Assembly (NCBI RefSeq): GCF_017654505.1
Contig: NC_054534.1
Coordinates: forward strand, 24,696,689-24,760,688
Source: Polyodon spathula
Taxonomy: Eukaryota > Chordata > Actinopteri > Acipenseriformes > Polyodontidae
Length of the DNA: 64,000 nucleotides
Direction of reading: 5' to 3'
Shown here: piece by piece, positions 12,967 to 23,624 of the stretch
Layout: each line of letters begins with the position of its first letter
Numbering within the stretch: position 1 is the stretch's first letter
The notes under the pieces: generated by a model
The model's input: only the letters and a program-made list of their open reading frames with translations
Databases searched by the model: none
What the model was told of the DNA's origin: nothing
Position numbers and translations under genes: made by a program

Positions 12967-15900
12967 CACATATATAAAAACATGATAAGTCCAGAATGTA
13001 GGAAGGTACAACAATACAGAGCAGCCCTCTCCAGCTTGTAGTTCAGCAGGTAGACTACCAGGAAATAAAGCATAGGAGAATCTAATAGGAGCTGAATATC
13101 CTGGATTAGAGGGTTGTTTTCATGGTTTTGTACCTTCAAAGACTTTTCAAAGTGAAAAAAAAAAAAGTTTAAATATTGCAAGTTAAAATGGTACTAAAGG
13201 TAATAAAGTGTCAGGGATTAGACTCTAAATCCATACAGACTACACCTTTTAAAATAGACAGGACCCTAACATGCCATTTCAATTCTCACGTCGCCTGTCT
13301 ATTTGACCTTACTGGTTCCAAACTGTGAAAGATATCACCAGGGCTCCAGACGATAATGGTTTTTGGTCATGCTCCTTTTAGCTAGATTGGCGCGTGAGTG
13401 CTCTATACTGCAATATTACTGTCTTCCCCTGCAACAAAATTAATTTTTGCTTGTTTCAACACAGACTAAAAACCAGAGCACGAAATTATACAGTTATGTT
13501 CCTCATAATGCAGCAATGCCTATCGCACTGCAATATTCCTTTGACTATAGCTTTCTTTATAAAGAAGTATTATTTGAGCTCTTATCTCGCTGCTCAATAT
13601 AGAATTATTCTGCTGTTTTAGTGGTTGCTTCAGCATTTTTTTTTAAAGTTCAGTGATAATCAGGCAAATGCTTATACCAGTAATACCAATTTCTACCAGA
13701 TTTCTGACAAATACCTGCTTGAAAATAAATAAATAAATAAATAAATAAATAAAACACATGATTTTATAAATTCCTTGCCAATACCTTAGTTTGGAATGTC
13801 AAAATCAAGATTGCTACATATATTTGGAATGTCTTCAGTATTTCAGAATTAGAAATGCTTGCATTTCTTCACAATCTAAGCAGTTAAGTTACTTTTTGGT
13901 GGTGTGCTCAGTTATACATATTACTGTTTAAAGTATAAGTGTGACATACAGGACCAACACAAATATCCTCCATGGGCCTCATTTACGAAAGGGCACTAAA
14001 TGTAGATGTAACTTGCACATTAACCCTCATAAGGACACGTCAGAAAACTGACTTTCCTGGTAACCAGGGGTCCAACTGTACTCCAGCAATAAAACAACAT
14101 ATAACTAACAAATGGAGTAAATGAATGAATGAAATGAAAAGCACATTATTTTGCCTTACTTCTAGCCATCGTTTTGTATAATGTGTTGTTTATCTATGCA
14201 AAATGGATAAGACACCAATGCGCACAGTTGTCTCCTATCTAGTGAAAGCACCACTATTGTGGATGATGTAGTTTATTCTAGGCATATGTCACAGGCACAT
14301 GACATATCAAAATCCCCAAGCCTCCTCTCTCATTTGGTATATTGACTGTGTTCCTGCTTCTTTCCATTTTCGAGTTACAGGCACTTGAACACATCTACCG
14401 ATTTGCTGCGCCTCACAGCACTGGAGCACTGAATGAGGGGGTGGTAGAATGTACACATATGGGCATGCTTGGCATCAATGGAAAGCACACAGCCTGCACT
14501 TTTTTAAATTACTTCGAAAACAGAACGCTATCTGTTGAAGCGAACCGAATAATAGTCAACAAACGTAACTTAGCAGCTGACTCATGTCACATGACTTGAG
14601 CCTTAGTTTCGGTTTGCTGTATTTTCGCTTAGTTAGCCAGGTTATCTTGTGAAGATTAAGTAGTGAGCCTAACATGCACCATAAATCAAAATTTATTGCC
14701 ACATTTACTAACAGAACACATAATTTACGTGCGCACTATTTGGCTAATTTACATACCATAGCATGCGCAACTAATAATTGTGGATGCAAAATTCAAATTA
14801 CATTGCGGCCAGACAATTATTTTGCACTGCATCCTTTGTAAGCTTAAGAGCAATGCAAATTACTCAACACACACAAATAACGATCTGCAATTATGATATT
14901 TAGCATCCGCACTTGCACAGTTAGGAGTACAGAGAGCAGTAGTCGCTGTTTGACATTTGTGGAGCACGAAAATACAAACCAATATGTCAGAGCGAGTGCA
15001 GCAAAGTCCTTTTGGCACATGGAAAAGAAAAGTTTTCTTAGAAGGAGCTGAGAGTCCTCACGGCTGAGGTTATGAAATGTTATGAGTCCTTACTTATGAG
15101 TCCTTATGGCTCAACAGTTGTTTGGAAAAGCCTCAGCCAACATCAGTTATGCTAAGTTGCTCCAAAGACCTTTCAAACAACCATTATCTGGAAAGCAAGT
15201 ACATGGGTCAATGGAATCTATTTAATAATCTAAACAGTGGTGGATGTATAAAGCAATGCCCTTTATCTTTATAAGTGTGCAATTATTTTATGTATTATTT
15301 ATTGTTTAATAAAATTGCATTTGCTTTTGGTGTATATGCTGCTCTTTCAAAAAAAAACATAACAAAAAGCAATTTGCCATCATGAGCTCTACATTAAATG
15401 AATTGATTATACCGACTTGTTGGCAGATGTTGGCCTAAAGATTTATAATCTTCTACACATAGGCTCTCTCCATGTTTGTATCCTCTGCAGACAGGAAGCA
15501 ACACTCAAATGTATTTGCAACAGAAGCAAGCCTATTATGCCAATAAAAAAAAAACAGGACAGATGAAGCCATTACATGATATTTTCAAAAATACTGTCTT
15601 AATTTGTTATGCAAGATGCTTGCCAAGGACTGGCATGCAAAGACATTTCTTTTTAAATGTTTTGGAGAAAAAATATAGAACAATCCACAGCAATTCCATT
15701 GGTCAAGAAAAAAGTAAAAGCCAATAAAACAATTCTCCCAGAGGAAATGAAATCACCTTTAAAAATAACAGTGAATACAGAGCTCCTTTGCAGTGAAAGG
15801 CTAATGCACAGCTATTCACGGTACAGTCATAATTTATATCTATTCATCTGAACTCAACTGTAGGACAGTATTTTTTAATGAAATGTAAGATATGGCCATT

Positions 15901-17153
15901 TATCTTCTGCCTCTTCCACCAGCGCACAGCCGCAATGCAAGGTGTGAGTAATGACTGCAATTAAAGATTGCAAATTTGAAAATACTTTACATTTTCAAAT
16001 GATGCTTGGATATTAAAGAGTCACATATGTCTGCGTCTGAGAGCAAATTTGTGATTTATGCATGCAGATTGCTTAGTAAATGCTAACTCTGTGAGAATAC
16101 CACTCAGTTGTTCAGGTTTGTCCTGAGCCCAGATACTTTATTAGTAAATATACATATGACAGTGTTTGAGTGCTTCCTTTAGTGATGTATTTACCCACTG
16201 TCTCCAATCCCTTGTTCAAGAAAAATAAAACAAGCCTGAAGCTAATGTTTATCCCTGTCATGGCTGTAAACACAAATCCTGGTCCATCAGTAAAATTAAA
16301 AACGAGATCATCATAACCTACAGTATATCGACAGTAACTGTGACTGACAGCCTCCATACACCTCCAGATTACAATAACTTGTTGAATTTGTTACAGGTGA
16401 ATAACCTGTGTAAAAGGAGGCCCTTAGCAAGTTCCAGCACAACTGGATAAACGATTCTCTAGATACATGTAAGAGATTTACTAGATCTGTGTGACTAACA
16501 TAGGCATGATACTGTAAGTGCTCCTAATGATAATGAGTGTCAGGGGGCCATAAAAACATTATTACATCTAAAAAGAAAGAAAAAAAATCGCAAAAGCTGG
16601 CCTTTTTTCCCTTTTTTCTGTTAAATTGGTTTGGTCCACATTAAAGTGGTGCAGGTGCAAATTTATTGAATTCAAACTTTTGGCCATCCAGTCTTACGGG
16701 GAAGTGATTTATTATAAATAATAAAAGAGTGCATATATATATAAGTATTAAAATAATAGCGCACATTACATCCAGCTGGGATGGTGTTTATTACTCTTTT
16801 CAGAGACATTGGCACGGTCTTGAATATGTATGGTCCAAGTCACTTGCTGCTGTGTGGGTATGTCACACTATTTTCTTTTTCTTCTTTATTTTTATTTTTT
16901 TTTAAATTCTTCTAGGCTGACATCAGTGGTCCAAATCCATTCTCTAATGGGAGTTTGAAATCTCCATCAGCACCTGGTAACACCATCACAGCAGGTTATC
17001 TGTGGAGTTGCCTGCATGCTGTCCCAGGTCTACCTCCCGCCCGCTGATCCTCATCTCTCATTCCTGAGAAGACCAACAAAGCAAATACCTCCCCCCAGGA
17101 CCCCCTTCCAATGCAGCCAGCTGTGAAAAAGAAAGTGCCACATCTCTCCCTCA
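5072..17153 (+). CDS. TMEM232: TMEM232-like gene, eight exons recognised, possibly decaying
   Basis: Exons at 5072-5183, 6677-6767, 7022-7170, 7854-about 7981, 10173-10332, 10665-10793, 12769-12922 and 16916-about 17153 encode pieces that in order resemble vertebrate TMEM232, a poorly characterised protein linked to sperm flagella. Diagnostic phrases are FDPEQLPVLFYIAES, GFLVFLRLFVFHLSGHLE, LWHCLLTWYCVQN, LEEAAKSNIQCLHALLDL and SGPNPF. Divergent pairing with SLC25A46 supports the call, since the two are neighbours in mammals. Exon 10173-10332 has two in-frame stops and its splice phase does not match the next exon. The start exon was not found and one or more exons between 10793 and 12769 are probably missing. 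Identity rests on recalled family sequence. Whether the gene is functional is open. Confidence 0.68.
5796..5990. mobile_element. Small MITE-like repeat with TATAAGG-type inverted ends
   Basis: The left end accttataaaagtttacc (from 5796) and the right end cacatttttataaggg (to 5990) are inverted copies with a few mismatches. The roughly 195-bp interior is rich in the recurring phrase gtaaagca. No ORF. It lies in a TMEM232 intron. Confidence 0.4.
6677..6767 (+). CDS. TMEM232: TMEM232 exon
   Basis: An acceptor TTATTCCAG ends at 6676 and a strong GTAAGT donor starts at 6768. The 91 nt encode 30 residues, QALLLKKLPKADCGEAF followed by a Cys/His-rich stretch ending RKY, plus one base. It enters in phase 0, in agreement with the previous exon. 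Confidence 0.62.
7022..7170 (+). CDS. TMEM232: TMEM232 exon with the PEQLPVLFYIAES block
   Basis: The best acceptor is AATCATTAG ending at 7021. It restores the frame from the previous exon (t + at = Tyr) and avoids a TAA that the nearby AAG at 7011-7012 would create. The exon encodes ILLVSVDHAPFDPEQLPVLF and continues with a hydrophobic segment (YIAESIFYWVC) and KPYLYTCEVKMLK, then a GTAATT donor. This block is among the most recognisable in TMEM232. Confidence 0.72.
7854..7981 (+). CDS. TMEM232: TMEM232 exon with the FLVFLRLFVFHL block (3' end uncertain)
   Basis: The acceptor TTTTTCAACAG ends at 7853. The exon continues the previous frame in phase 0 with FGFLVFLRLFVFHLSGHLEK, a hydrophobic segment that would be the membrane-associated part, then a basic stretch and SIKTYLQ. 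The frame stays open to about 8048, but no strong donor is seen; GTACGC at 7982 is the nearest and gives phase 2. A second frame (about 7967-8060) contains SYKFYSYHHVFHYDN, which could be a continuation after a frameshift. Confidence 0.6.
9631..9860. mobile_element. piggyBac-type MITE flanked by TTAA
   Basis: TTAA lies at 9627-9630 and 9861-9864. Between them the ends start CCCATTCAGTACC and finish GGTTCTCAATGGG, inverted with 10 of 13 positions matching. TTAA duplication with CCC/GGG ends is the piggyBac signature. At 230 bp without an ORF this is a non-autonomous copy. It lies in a TMEM232 intron. Confidence 0.72.
10173..10332 (+). pseudogene. TMEM232: TMEM232 exon with two in-frame stop codons
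   Basis: The acceptor CCTCTACAG ends at 10172 and the donor GTATGT starts at 10333. In the frame beginning at 10175 it reads SHPSDTDESGHCINQMLWHC, LLTWYCVQNNFHQLN, stop (TAA 10280-10282), FLQHLLHLREEL, stop (TGA 10319-10321), QKN. The residues on both sides of the stops keep the family pattern, so the stops look like lesions rather than a wrong frame. A different frame is open throughout but has no family resemblance. An alternative acceptor at 10291 (ATTTCTACAG) would skip only the first stop. The exit phase does not fit the next exon. Confidence 0.6.
10665..10793 (+). CDS. TMEM232: TMEM232 exon with the LEEAAKSNIQCLHALLDL block
   Basis: The acceptor AGTATTTACAG ends at 10664 and the donor GTACTA starts at 10794. 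The 129 nt encode 43 residues, CLLGSLGLLVLEEAAKSNIQ then CLHALLDLSLELVAQ and ending in CLQKQ, a helical repeat-like stretch of the family. Phase is 0 at both ends, which disagrees with the two bases left over by the preceding exon. This may be a further lesion or a sign that the preceding donor differs. Confidence 0.68.
12769..12922 (+). CDS. TMEM232: TMEM232 exon with the AVVKICHHL / ALQKQ block
   Basis: In frame it reads ESLVHAVVKICHHLHGD, then GRECLRNAAWKALQKQQNDE and RAVDAVRVAE, followed by a GTACAC donor at 12923. The KIC...GLRN..WKALQKQ..DA..VAE pattern is a strong family match. The obvious acceptor (AG at 12761-12762) would put a TGA at the start of this frame, so AG at 12767-12768 is preferred. 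Phase does not join exon 10665-10793 directly, implying at least one unrecognised exon between. A (TA)n tract follows immediately (about 12932-12964). Confidence 0.65.
13974..16095 (+). mobile_element. Decayed Harbinger-type transposon with a MYB-like ORF
   Basis: The left edge gggcctcatttacgaaag and a possible right edge gattgcttagtaaatgc (16067-16083) resemble inverted PIF/Harbinger ends (GGGCCTCATTTACTAAA type, recalled). Inside, 14982-15230 is rich in Harbinger second-ORF (MYB/SANT) features: a start MSERVQQSPFGTWKRK and, after a frameshift, EELRVLTAEVMKCYE. Stops and frame changes make it dead. It lies in the TMEM232 intron before the exon at 16916. Borders are uncertain. Confidence 0.38.
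16916..17153 (+). CDS. TMEM232: TMEM232 exon near the C terminus
   Basis: A T-rich tract ending in TTCTTCTAG (16915) is followed by ADISGPNPFSNGSLKSPSAP, continuous in frame and phase with VRVAE of the exon ending at 12922; A-x-x-x-GP-NPF is the family pattern at this point. The frame meets TGA at 17045-17047. Beyond it the same frame reads SSSLIPEKTNKANT, a Pro/Lys-rich stretch, and PHLSLR up to a GTATAT donor at 17154, which looks like the basic C-terminal tail. The TGA is therefore either the real stop of this gene or a third nonsense lesion. Confidence 0.62.
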
Positions 17154-18811
17154 GGTATATTGCACTCCCTTTCAATATAACTTCATGTGCAGTTACACAC
17201 ATAAGGCATTTCCCGGGAAGAGAAACATACGAGTGGCAAAAAGGGCAATCGAAAGCATGTAGCATGTTAAACATTACTGTGCAAAACTTTAGAGGTGCAA
17301 AACTTTGGTCGTTTGTTCAAACTTATTAAAACAGGTGGTGCTTGACTGGCAATCTTCTCATAAAAATGAAAAATGTGTTTTTTGCTTTTATCCGTTAAAC
17401 AAAATCTTAATACCCGTTTAATAGTCTTAGATGCACTTTCACATGTGGGTCAAATTGAGTTTTACAGCCTGTATAGATTAAAAGTTAGATGAAAAGTGGA
17501 TGTTGAAAAAAGCATTATAATCACCCAATTTTATAAAATGAGCATTCTTTTGATCTATGATATGAATCAGAATTGGTTTTTTTCCACTTGGCTATTGTTA
17601 ATTGTTTGTATTGCCTGGGTGTGTTAGTGGTTAAGCACTTTTGTTTTGTTTTGTTGTTATCTAAAAGAATAACCTTCTGTGAACCAATGCATTTATTTTT
17701 AAATGAGAAAGAAAATTCAGATTGTGTTTGCGTATTGCATATTTCAAAAGGTAATATTCACGATTGGGTATGTGTATTCATACTTGCGGGCTGAGTATGC
17801 GTGTAGCTCAAAATTTGTAAATGTGCCACTTTTGCAAACTTCTGTTCCAGTAATCCTGCAAATAAACGCATCTTATGAAAACAAAGTAATGGACTACATG
17901 CAGCAATAACAACAGCGTTCTTCCAGGGATTGAAATGAAGCCAGATTCTTTTTTCTCTCTTTTTTTTTAAAGCACAGGAAGTGTGTGTGGGCATGACTCA
18001 CGATGACACACTACATGTGAGTCCTTCTAGACAACATTACATTAAAAAAAATGTATGTTTCATTTTTTAATTCCTGCCACTTCTTTCTGTACTGCAGTGT
18101 ACAGTAACAGACTCAAAAAACAGTGTTATTGTATCAAACTTGCGGTATAGTAACAACAGCTTTAGTAGCAAGTGATTTTCAAATTACATTTGTTAATAAA
18201 ATGAATCTGTTAATACTTTGAAATTGAGTCGATGAGGTTGTTAATGAATGCGTTTCTTGTTAAAAAGCTTACTTGTTGCAGGTCACCGACATCACTTCCT
18301 ATCTCATCAACTAGATAAGGGGAATTTGTTAATCAAAATGCATGTCAGTGAGATCAAGAAAAATGAATGGATGCATAATTTGCTGTTATGGAAACTACTA
18401 GCATACAGGGAGACGGCTCTCCCACCAGCGAGCAGCAGCCAAACGGAAATAAAAAATAATGGGAATATCTATTTTGTGTATAATTTGTAATAAATTGTGC
18501 ATTTTGTCATCTAGAATGTACATTTATTTAGAACACTTCACATATAACATGCTGATTTACGATTATCTGACGTGTGGGTTTAAATCGAACAGCACGGATT
18601 TACAAATAAAAAATAAATAATGAAATAATTAAATCCCACTAGTCATTTGTCCTCATTTGGGGGGATATTTTGCCACAGCTTATATACAGTCGCTACCACT
18701 TAGAACTGGCATGTTTTTGTTAACATGCATTCACCTGCAGTAAGCAACTGACGGTATAAACACCCACACAATAACCTGACATAAAAAAGGTCCCCCAATT
18801 ACCAGTACAGT
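17154..18811. other. No recognised gene
   Basis: AT-rich sequence with short ORFs that have no family resemblance. No polyadenylation site for TMEM232 could be fixed; AATAAA first occurs near 17861. Confidence 0.5.
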
Positions 18812-19110
18812 AATTAAAACAAACAAGCATGTATGTGTTTAAAAATCAAGATTTTTTATGTATGGATGGCAAACTGTTTCAAATAACTGGGTGCACATAA
18901 CAATATATGATTTAGCAATATAATAAACCTTCTGTAAGGTTAGAAATTGTTAAAATAAGTAATTAAAACAAACAAGCATGTATGTGTTTAAAAATCTTGA
19001 TTTTTTATGTACAGACGGCAAACAGATTAAAAAAACTGACTGCAAATAACAATATATGATTTTAGCAATATAACAAACCTTCCGTAAGGTTAGAAATGGT
19101 TAAAATAAGT
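18812..19110. repeat. Direct tandem duplication, 149-bp period
   Basis: Two adjacent copies, 18812-18960 and 18961-19110, both begin aattaaaacaaacaagcatg and end taaaataagt. They differ at scattered positions, so the duplication is not recent. It abuts the Harbinger remnant and may be its subterminal part. Confidence 0.8.
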
Positions 19111-19176
19111 GAATAAATCTCATTCATAACCACACATACAAAAAAGACAAATATTTTCATAACTACAAATATTGAA

Positions 19177-19730
19177 TTATCTAGGTAGTCTTGCAATATC
19201 ACAAATCACATGCACATTTAGTGAATGGAACCCCTTCCTGTTCACATATGTATAAACATGGTGCTGCAGGGATTTGAGTGCAAGGTGTGCGCAATCGATA
19301 GCCCCCATTACTCTGGGAAATCCATAAAACTCCCTTTTAGTATTTTGTAGCTGCTCCTGATTAAGTGGAATACTGATATATTTGTTAACCCTCTTTATCA
19401 AGTCACCCGTGACCCTTTGAAATGACTCAGAGACATAGAAGGACAATGCTGCCAAGCCAACACCTTCATATACGGAGGTACGGCAGGCCCCTTTTCATAG
19501 GCATTCAAGGTCAGTCTAACAGAGGGCTACAAAATGCCCTACACAGACACAATCAAGTTTTTAGTCATCTGGTAAATCTAAGGCATTAACCCTAGTCCTG
19601 TACACCCTCTCTCTGTATCGTTGGCGTCGCAGCCGGGGTCTGTCAATCTCAGGCTCGCACTCAAGCTCTAAAATTACATTTGCTGCTACTACTGCTGCAA
19701 CTGCTGCAAATTCATACTGTATTTTGTTTA
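19177..19730 (-). pseudogene. PIF/Harbinger transposase remnant
   Basis: The minus strand encodes FPRVMGAIDCAHLALKS (first catalytic Asp in GAIDC), then TYVNRKGFHSLNVHVICD (second Asp), preceded by LAALSFYVSESFQRVTGDLI. Upstream, in frames broken by stops, lie RRQRYRERVYRTRVNALDLP and an Ala-rich start. This is the normal order of a HARBI1-like transposase: N-terminal RYR/DLPDD motif, recognition helices, then the DDE core. The C-terminal third with the final Glu is missing. In-frame stops follow LPDD and HFVALC, so it is inactive. Confidence 0.85.
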
Positions 19731-21183
19731 TTTTATTTTATTTATTTATTTATTAACACCGAAGAACTGAAGTACTATTTCAAGGTGCGTTTTATATACT
19801 TTTTCGTTAATTAAAACCCTCCTTTTCCAAGTTCATTTGAACTCCTGATAAATTATTACGATTAACACGGATTTGCTTTCAAATTCCCACGCAAACAAAA
19901 GAAATTGTCGCAAGAAGCACTGCTTAATAAGATTTTAACATTATTTCGGAAAATAACATAATTTCGGAAATTACATTAGGACGATTATTTAATAATGAAA
20001 TGAACATAACGGCTGCTTAAAAATGCCAAAATAAACGGTACATACCGAGTTGTTGATTAGCACTGGAGTTATCATTTATGCAACCTTCTGAAAAGCCTGC
20101 CCTCAGTCTTACAGACCTCGGTAGAACAGAGCCCTTTCACATGTTTTTCAGGAAAACAAAGTAATGGATCATAATCATGTATAATCATCCTAAACATTGT
20201 TATTCGTCTGACACCTGTCCACTCTTGAAGTGATAGACATACACATAGTTATGGAGACAAATTTAACAGAAAATGAAAGAAAATAGTTTATGACAATTTA
20301 TTTTCAAAAGTTGGCAAAATATTTTCTCTCTAAAAATTTTTTAAAATATATATATATATATAGCATATATATCTACGGAATTGGATATATTATATATAAT
20401 ATATATATTTATATATATTAATTAAATTTAAAATTCTAATATTTTACACAGGTATAATATCACCATGGATTCCAAAACATTTTGTACTGAAAAGATAGGA
20501 GGGTGTGCAAGCATACATAACTGAGGAAGACCATCCGGGTCAAAGACAAGGTATTTAGTACACGTTTCAAACATTTAGTACACTTTCTTATTTGACTTTA
20601 GTATGTGTTGTAATTCTAATTATTACACGTACTAATTTGGCCAATCAGATCACTAAAAATGAATTTATGATTTAAAGAAAATAGTATGTGTAATAAATTA
20701 TTATAATTAAAAGTCACCTTACATCTGCCATTCCTGCCTAAGCCGTGGCAGTATATGGACTTGGCTTTGGGTAAAGTCTAGTGAAAGATGGATTCGCTAT
20801 GGTAACTCGATATTTAAGTGCAAAAATAAATATACTTAGAAAATAAAAAATAAACAATTGTGTACATTGTTAATACAAACTGAACTTTGTCACTGTCAAC
20901 ACTGTCTGTCTTAAGAAATCGGTAGCACTCAGCAAATCTATATTTGCACCACCATGATTTGCAGTTGTCCTTATTCTTGAACCAGCTATCGGTTAGCCTC
21001 AGGGCTCTTTGGTCTTTTACTGCTTTCCACCGTCTTCTCAAAACCCACGTATTCAACCTTTTATTTGTAAATTCCTGTTTATATTCCTCTTTATATTTAT
21101 TTATTTAGTATATATTGTATATGTGTTTTGCATTTTATTGCCTATAATATTGTATAATATTTTGCAATCTAGTTAGAGTGAAC
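19731..21183. other. No recognised gene; AT-rich
   Basis: Contains TTTA repeats (about 19735-19755) and a TA-rich palindromic stretch (about 20342-20420). An 80-codon minus ORF at 20814-21056 (WKAVKDQRALRLTDSWFKN) resembles nothing I recognise. Confidence 0.45.
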
Positions 21184-21327
21184 ATGGCTTTCAGACGGCT
21201 ATATTTGCAAATGCTAGCAGAGCAACAGAAAAAGAGAAGTGCGGGCAGAATATACAGACAACATGTAACAGTCCTTGACTTGTCTACTGAAGAAGTCCTT
21301 AGTAGATTAAACATAATAACATTTTAG
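21184..21327 (+). pseudogene. Possible N-terminal fragment of a second Harbinger-like ORF
   Basis: A 47-codon ORF begins MAFRRLYLQMLAEQQKKR and continues GRIYRQHVTVLDLSTEEVLS. The R-IYR...LDLS-EE-L-R pattern is like the N terminus of HARBI1-type transposases. No core domain follows. It could equally be a chance ORF. Confidence 0.3.
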
Positions 21328-21439
21328 TTTATCTCCAACTCCAAAATTAAATTTATTTGTAGTTTATTTTAAACAATACTAATTACCAGTGCTTAATTTG
21401 TAAAGAAAGAGGTGCCGGGGCGCAATGACAATACTACCG

Positions 21440-22333
21440 TTGAGTCTGTTCAAGCTCTGTCAAGTTCCTTGGGGGGTGTTGATGCACAGCAATCTTCAAG
21501 TCATGCCACAAATTTTCGATTGGATTTAGGTCTGGGCTCTGACTGGGCCACTCAAGAACATTTACCTTTTTGTTCCTTAGCCACTCCAGTGTAGCTTTGG
21601 CTGTGTACTTTAGGTCATTGTCATGCTGAAAGGTGAACTTCCGACCCAGTTTCAGCTTTCTTGCAGCAGGTTTTCCTCAAGGACTTCTCTGCACTTTGCT
21701 TCATTCATTTTCCCTTCTATCCTGACAAGTGCCACAGTCCCTGCCGATGAGAAACATCCCCATAACATGATTCTGCCACGACCATGCTTCACCATAGGGA
21801 TGGTGTACTTTGGGTGATGCGCTGTGTTGGGTTTGAGCCAAACATAATGCTTTGCATTTAGGCCAAAAAGTTCCATTTTAGTTTCGTCAGACCACAAAAC
21901 GTTTTGCCACATGGCTACAGAATCTCCTGAGTGTTTTTTTTGCATACTGCAAATGGGATTCAAGATGGGCTTTCTTGAGTAATGGCTTCCTTCTTGCAAC
22001 CCTAGGCCAGATTTGTGGAGTGCTTGGGATATTATTGTCACATGTACACTTTGACCAGTCTTGGCCATAAAAGCTCTTGCAAAGTTGCCATTGGTGTCTT
22101 GGTAGGCTCTCTGATCAGTCTCCTTCTTGCTCGTCATCCAGTTTGGAGGGACGGCCTGATCTAGGCAGGGTCTTGGTGGTGCCATATACCTTCCACTTCT
22201 TAATAATCGTATTGACTGTGCTCCAAGGGATATTCAAGGCCTTTGATATATATATTTTTTTATATCCATCCCCTGATCTGTGCCTTTCAACAACTTTGTC
22301 CCGGAGTTCTTTTGAAAGTGTCTTGGTGCTCAT
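21440..22333 (-). pseudogene. Tc1-like transposase, broken
   Basis: The start codon at 22333 gives MSTKTLSKELRDKVVERHRS and an HTH ([20 protein letters not shown], then GRPSKL). A short TATA-rich insertion distorts the helix before it (GYKKIYISKAL). A shifted frame carries [34 protein letters not shown] (first catalytic Asp) and [15 protein letters not shown]. The last part ([20 protein letters not shown], third acid) lies in another frame near 21480-21560. At least two frameshifts and loss of the C terminus inactivate it. Confidence 0.86.
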
Positions 22334-22620
22334 GGTTGAGTCTTTGCTTTGAAATGCTCTACCCAGCAGAGAAAACCTACAGGAACTGCTGAATTTATCC
22401 TGAAATCAGGTGAATCGCTTCAGTTTAACACAGGTGGAGGCCACTTAACTTGGTGTGTGATTTTGAAGGCAGTTGGTTAAACCTGAGCTAATTTAGGATT
22501 GCTATTACAAGGGGGGTGGACACTTATCCAACCAAGCTCTTTCAGTTTTTATTTGTAATTAACTTTCTACAAATTTCTAGAATATTTTTTTTGACTTGGA
22601 AGTTGTGGGGTAGGATGTGT
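21440..22620 (-). mobile_element. Tc1-like transposon, truncated at both ends
   Basis: On the minus strand the order is end-proximal spacer (22450-22620), transposase start at 22333, and transposase C terminus breaking off near 21440 at RNLTELEQ. The family is the same as the 49297-50872 element, sharing the inner repeat actttctacaaatttctag and the spacer text, but the terminal inverted repeats are missing on both sides. Confidence 0.85.
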
Positions 22621-23553
22621 CTTCATTATGATATTTCCTCTTACTACATACAACAAAATGTTTACTTTAAGTAACTGTCGCAGCGAAAATGCAAATTGCG
22701 GTTTGTTTGTGCTGCCCCTGGTCCATCTTAAAACCTACCGTGTGGTATTATGTGAAATATTGTACTGCTGTTCTTTAGTGCACCACTGGGTGGCACACGT
22801 TGTCCATAATTCATATTCTGTAGATAACAGATACATGGGTGTCACACTCGGTAGCTCGGAACAATGCCTCCAATAAAAGGGCATTCGGCGCATGATGTGG
22901 TTTAACTCTGTGGTGAAAAGATTTAGCTGTAATTAGTTATCTTCTCTTATATCACCTCTTAATTCAAATATATCCTGTCATTTTCCTGAGCTTGAAGTAC
23001 GCACACAGTGTAAGGAAGCTGTGTGTAGGAGATCTGTGGTTTTAAAAAATAAACGTTTCCTGCAGATATTCCAGAACATTTATTTTGCTGTTGTATTTTC
23101 ATACTGTGCTTCCATCTCCTAAAATACACATAATTACATAGTTCACTAATAAACTGGGGTCCAGGTGGCAAGGTTATTTATGTGTTGTACTGTAGGTGTT
23201 TAGGTGGCTTGTGAGATGTGTTATTTAGCAGGTGTCAAGATCAGAGAGCCTGTTTCAAAAATAAGACCTGCACTGTAATGAATCGATCTGATTGCGATAA
23301 AGATTGGCCTCCCATACCGTCTTTCAGCCTTTCAAGGTTGCAGTAATTTACCTGGTGTGAGAACTTCATTATCCAAGGTATGAGGTGTCGTTAACACTTT
23401 TCTGAAAAGCAATTCGGCACCAAAAAAAAAAAACAAAAAACACTTTTTCAAAGGCAGGTGTGAAACAGAATCAGTTGTAGGATCTGCAACACTTGTTATC
23501 ATCTATTCTCATGTTTGTTTTGCAATATGACACAGCAGCAGCCAGTAAATGAT

Positions 23554-23585
<32 letters not shown>

Positions 23586-23592
23586 TATTATT

Positions 23593-23624
<32 letters not shown>

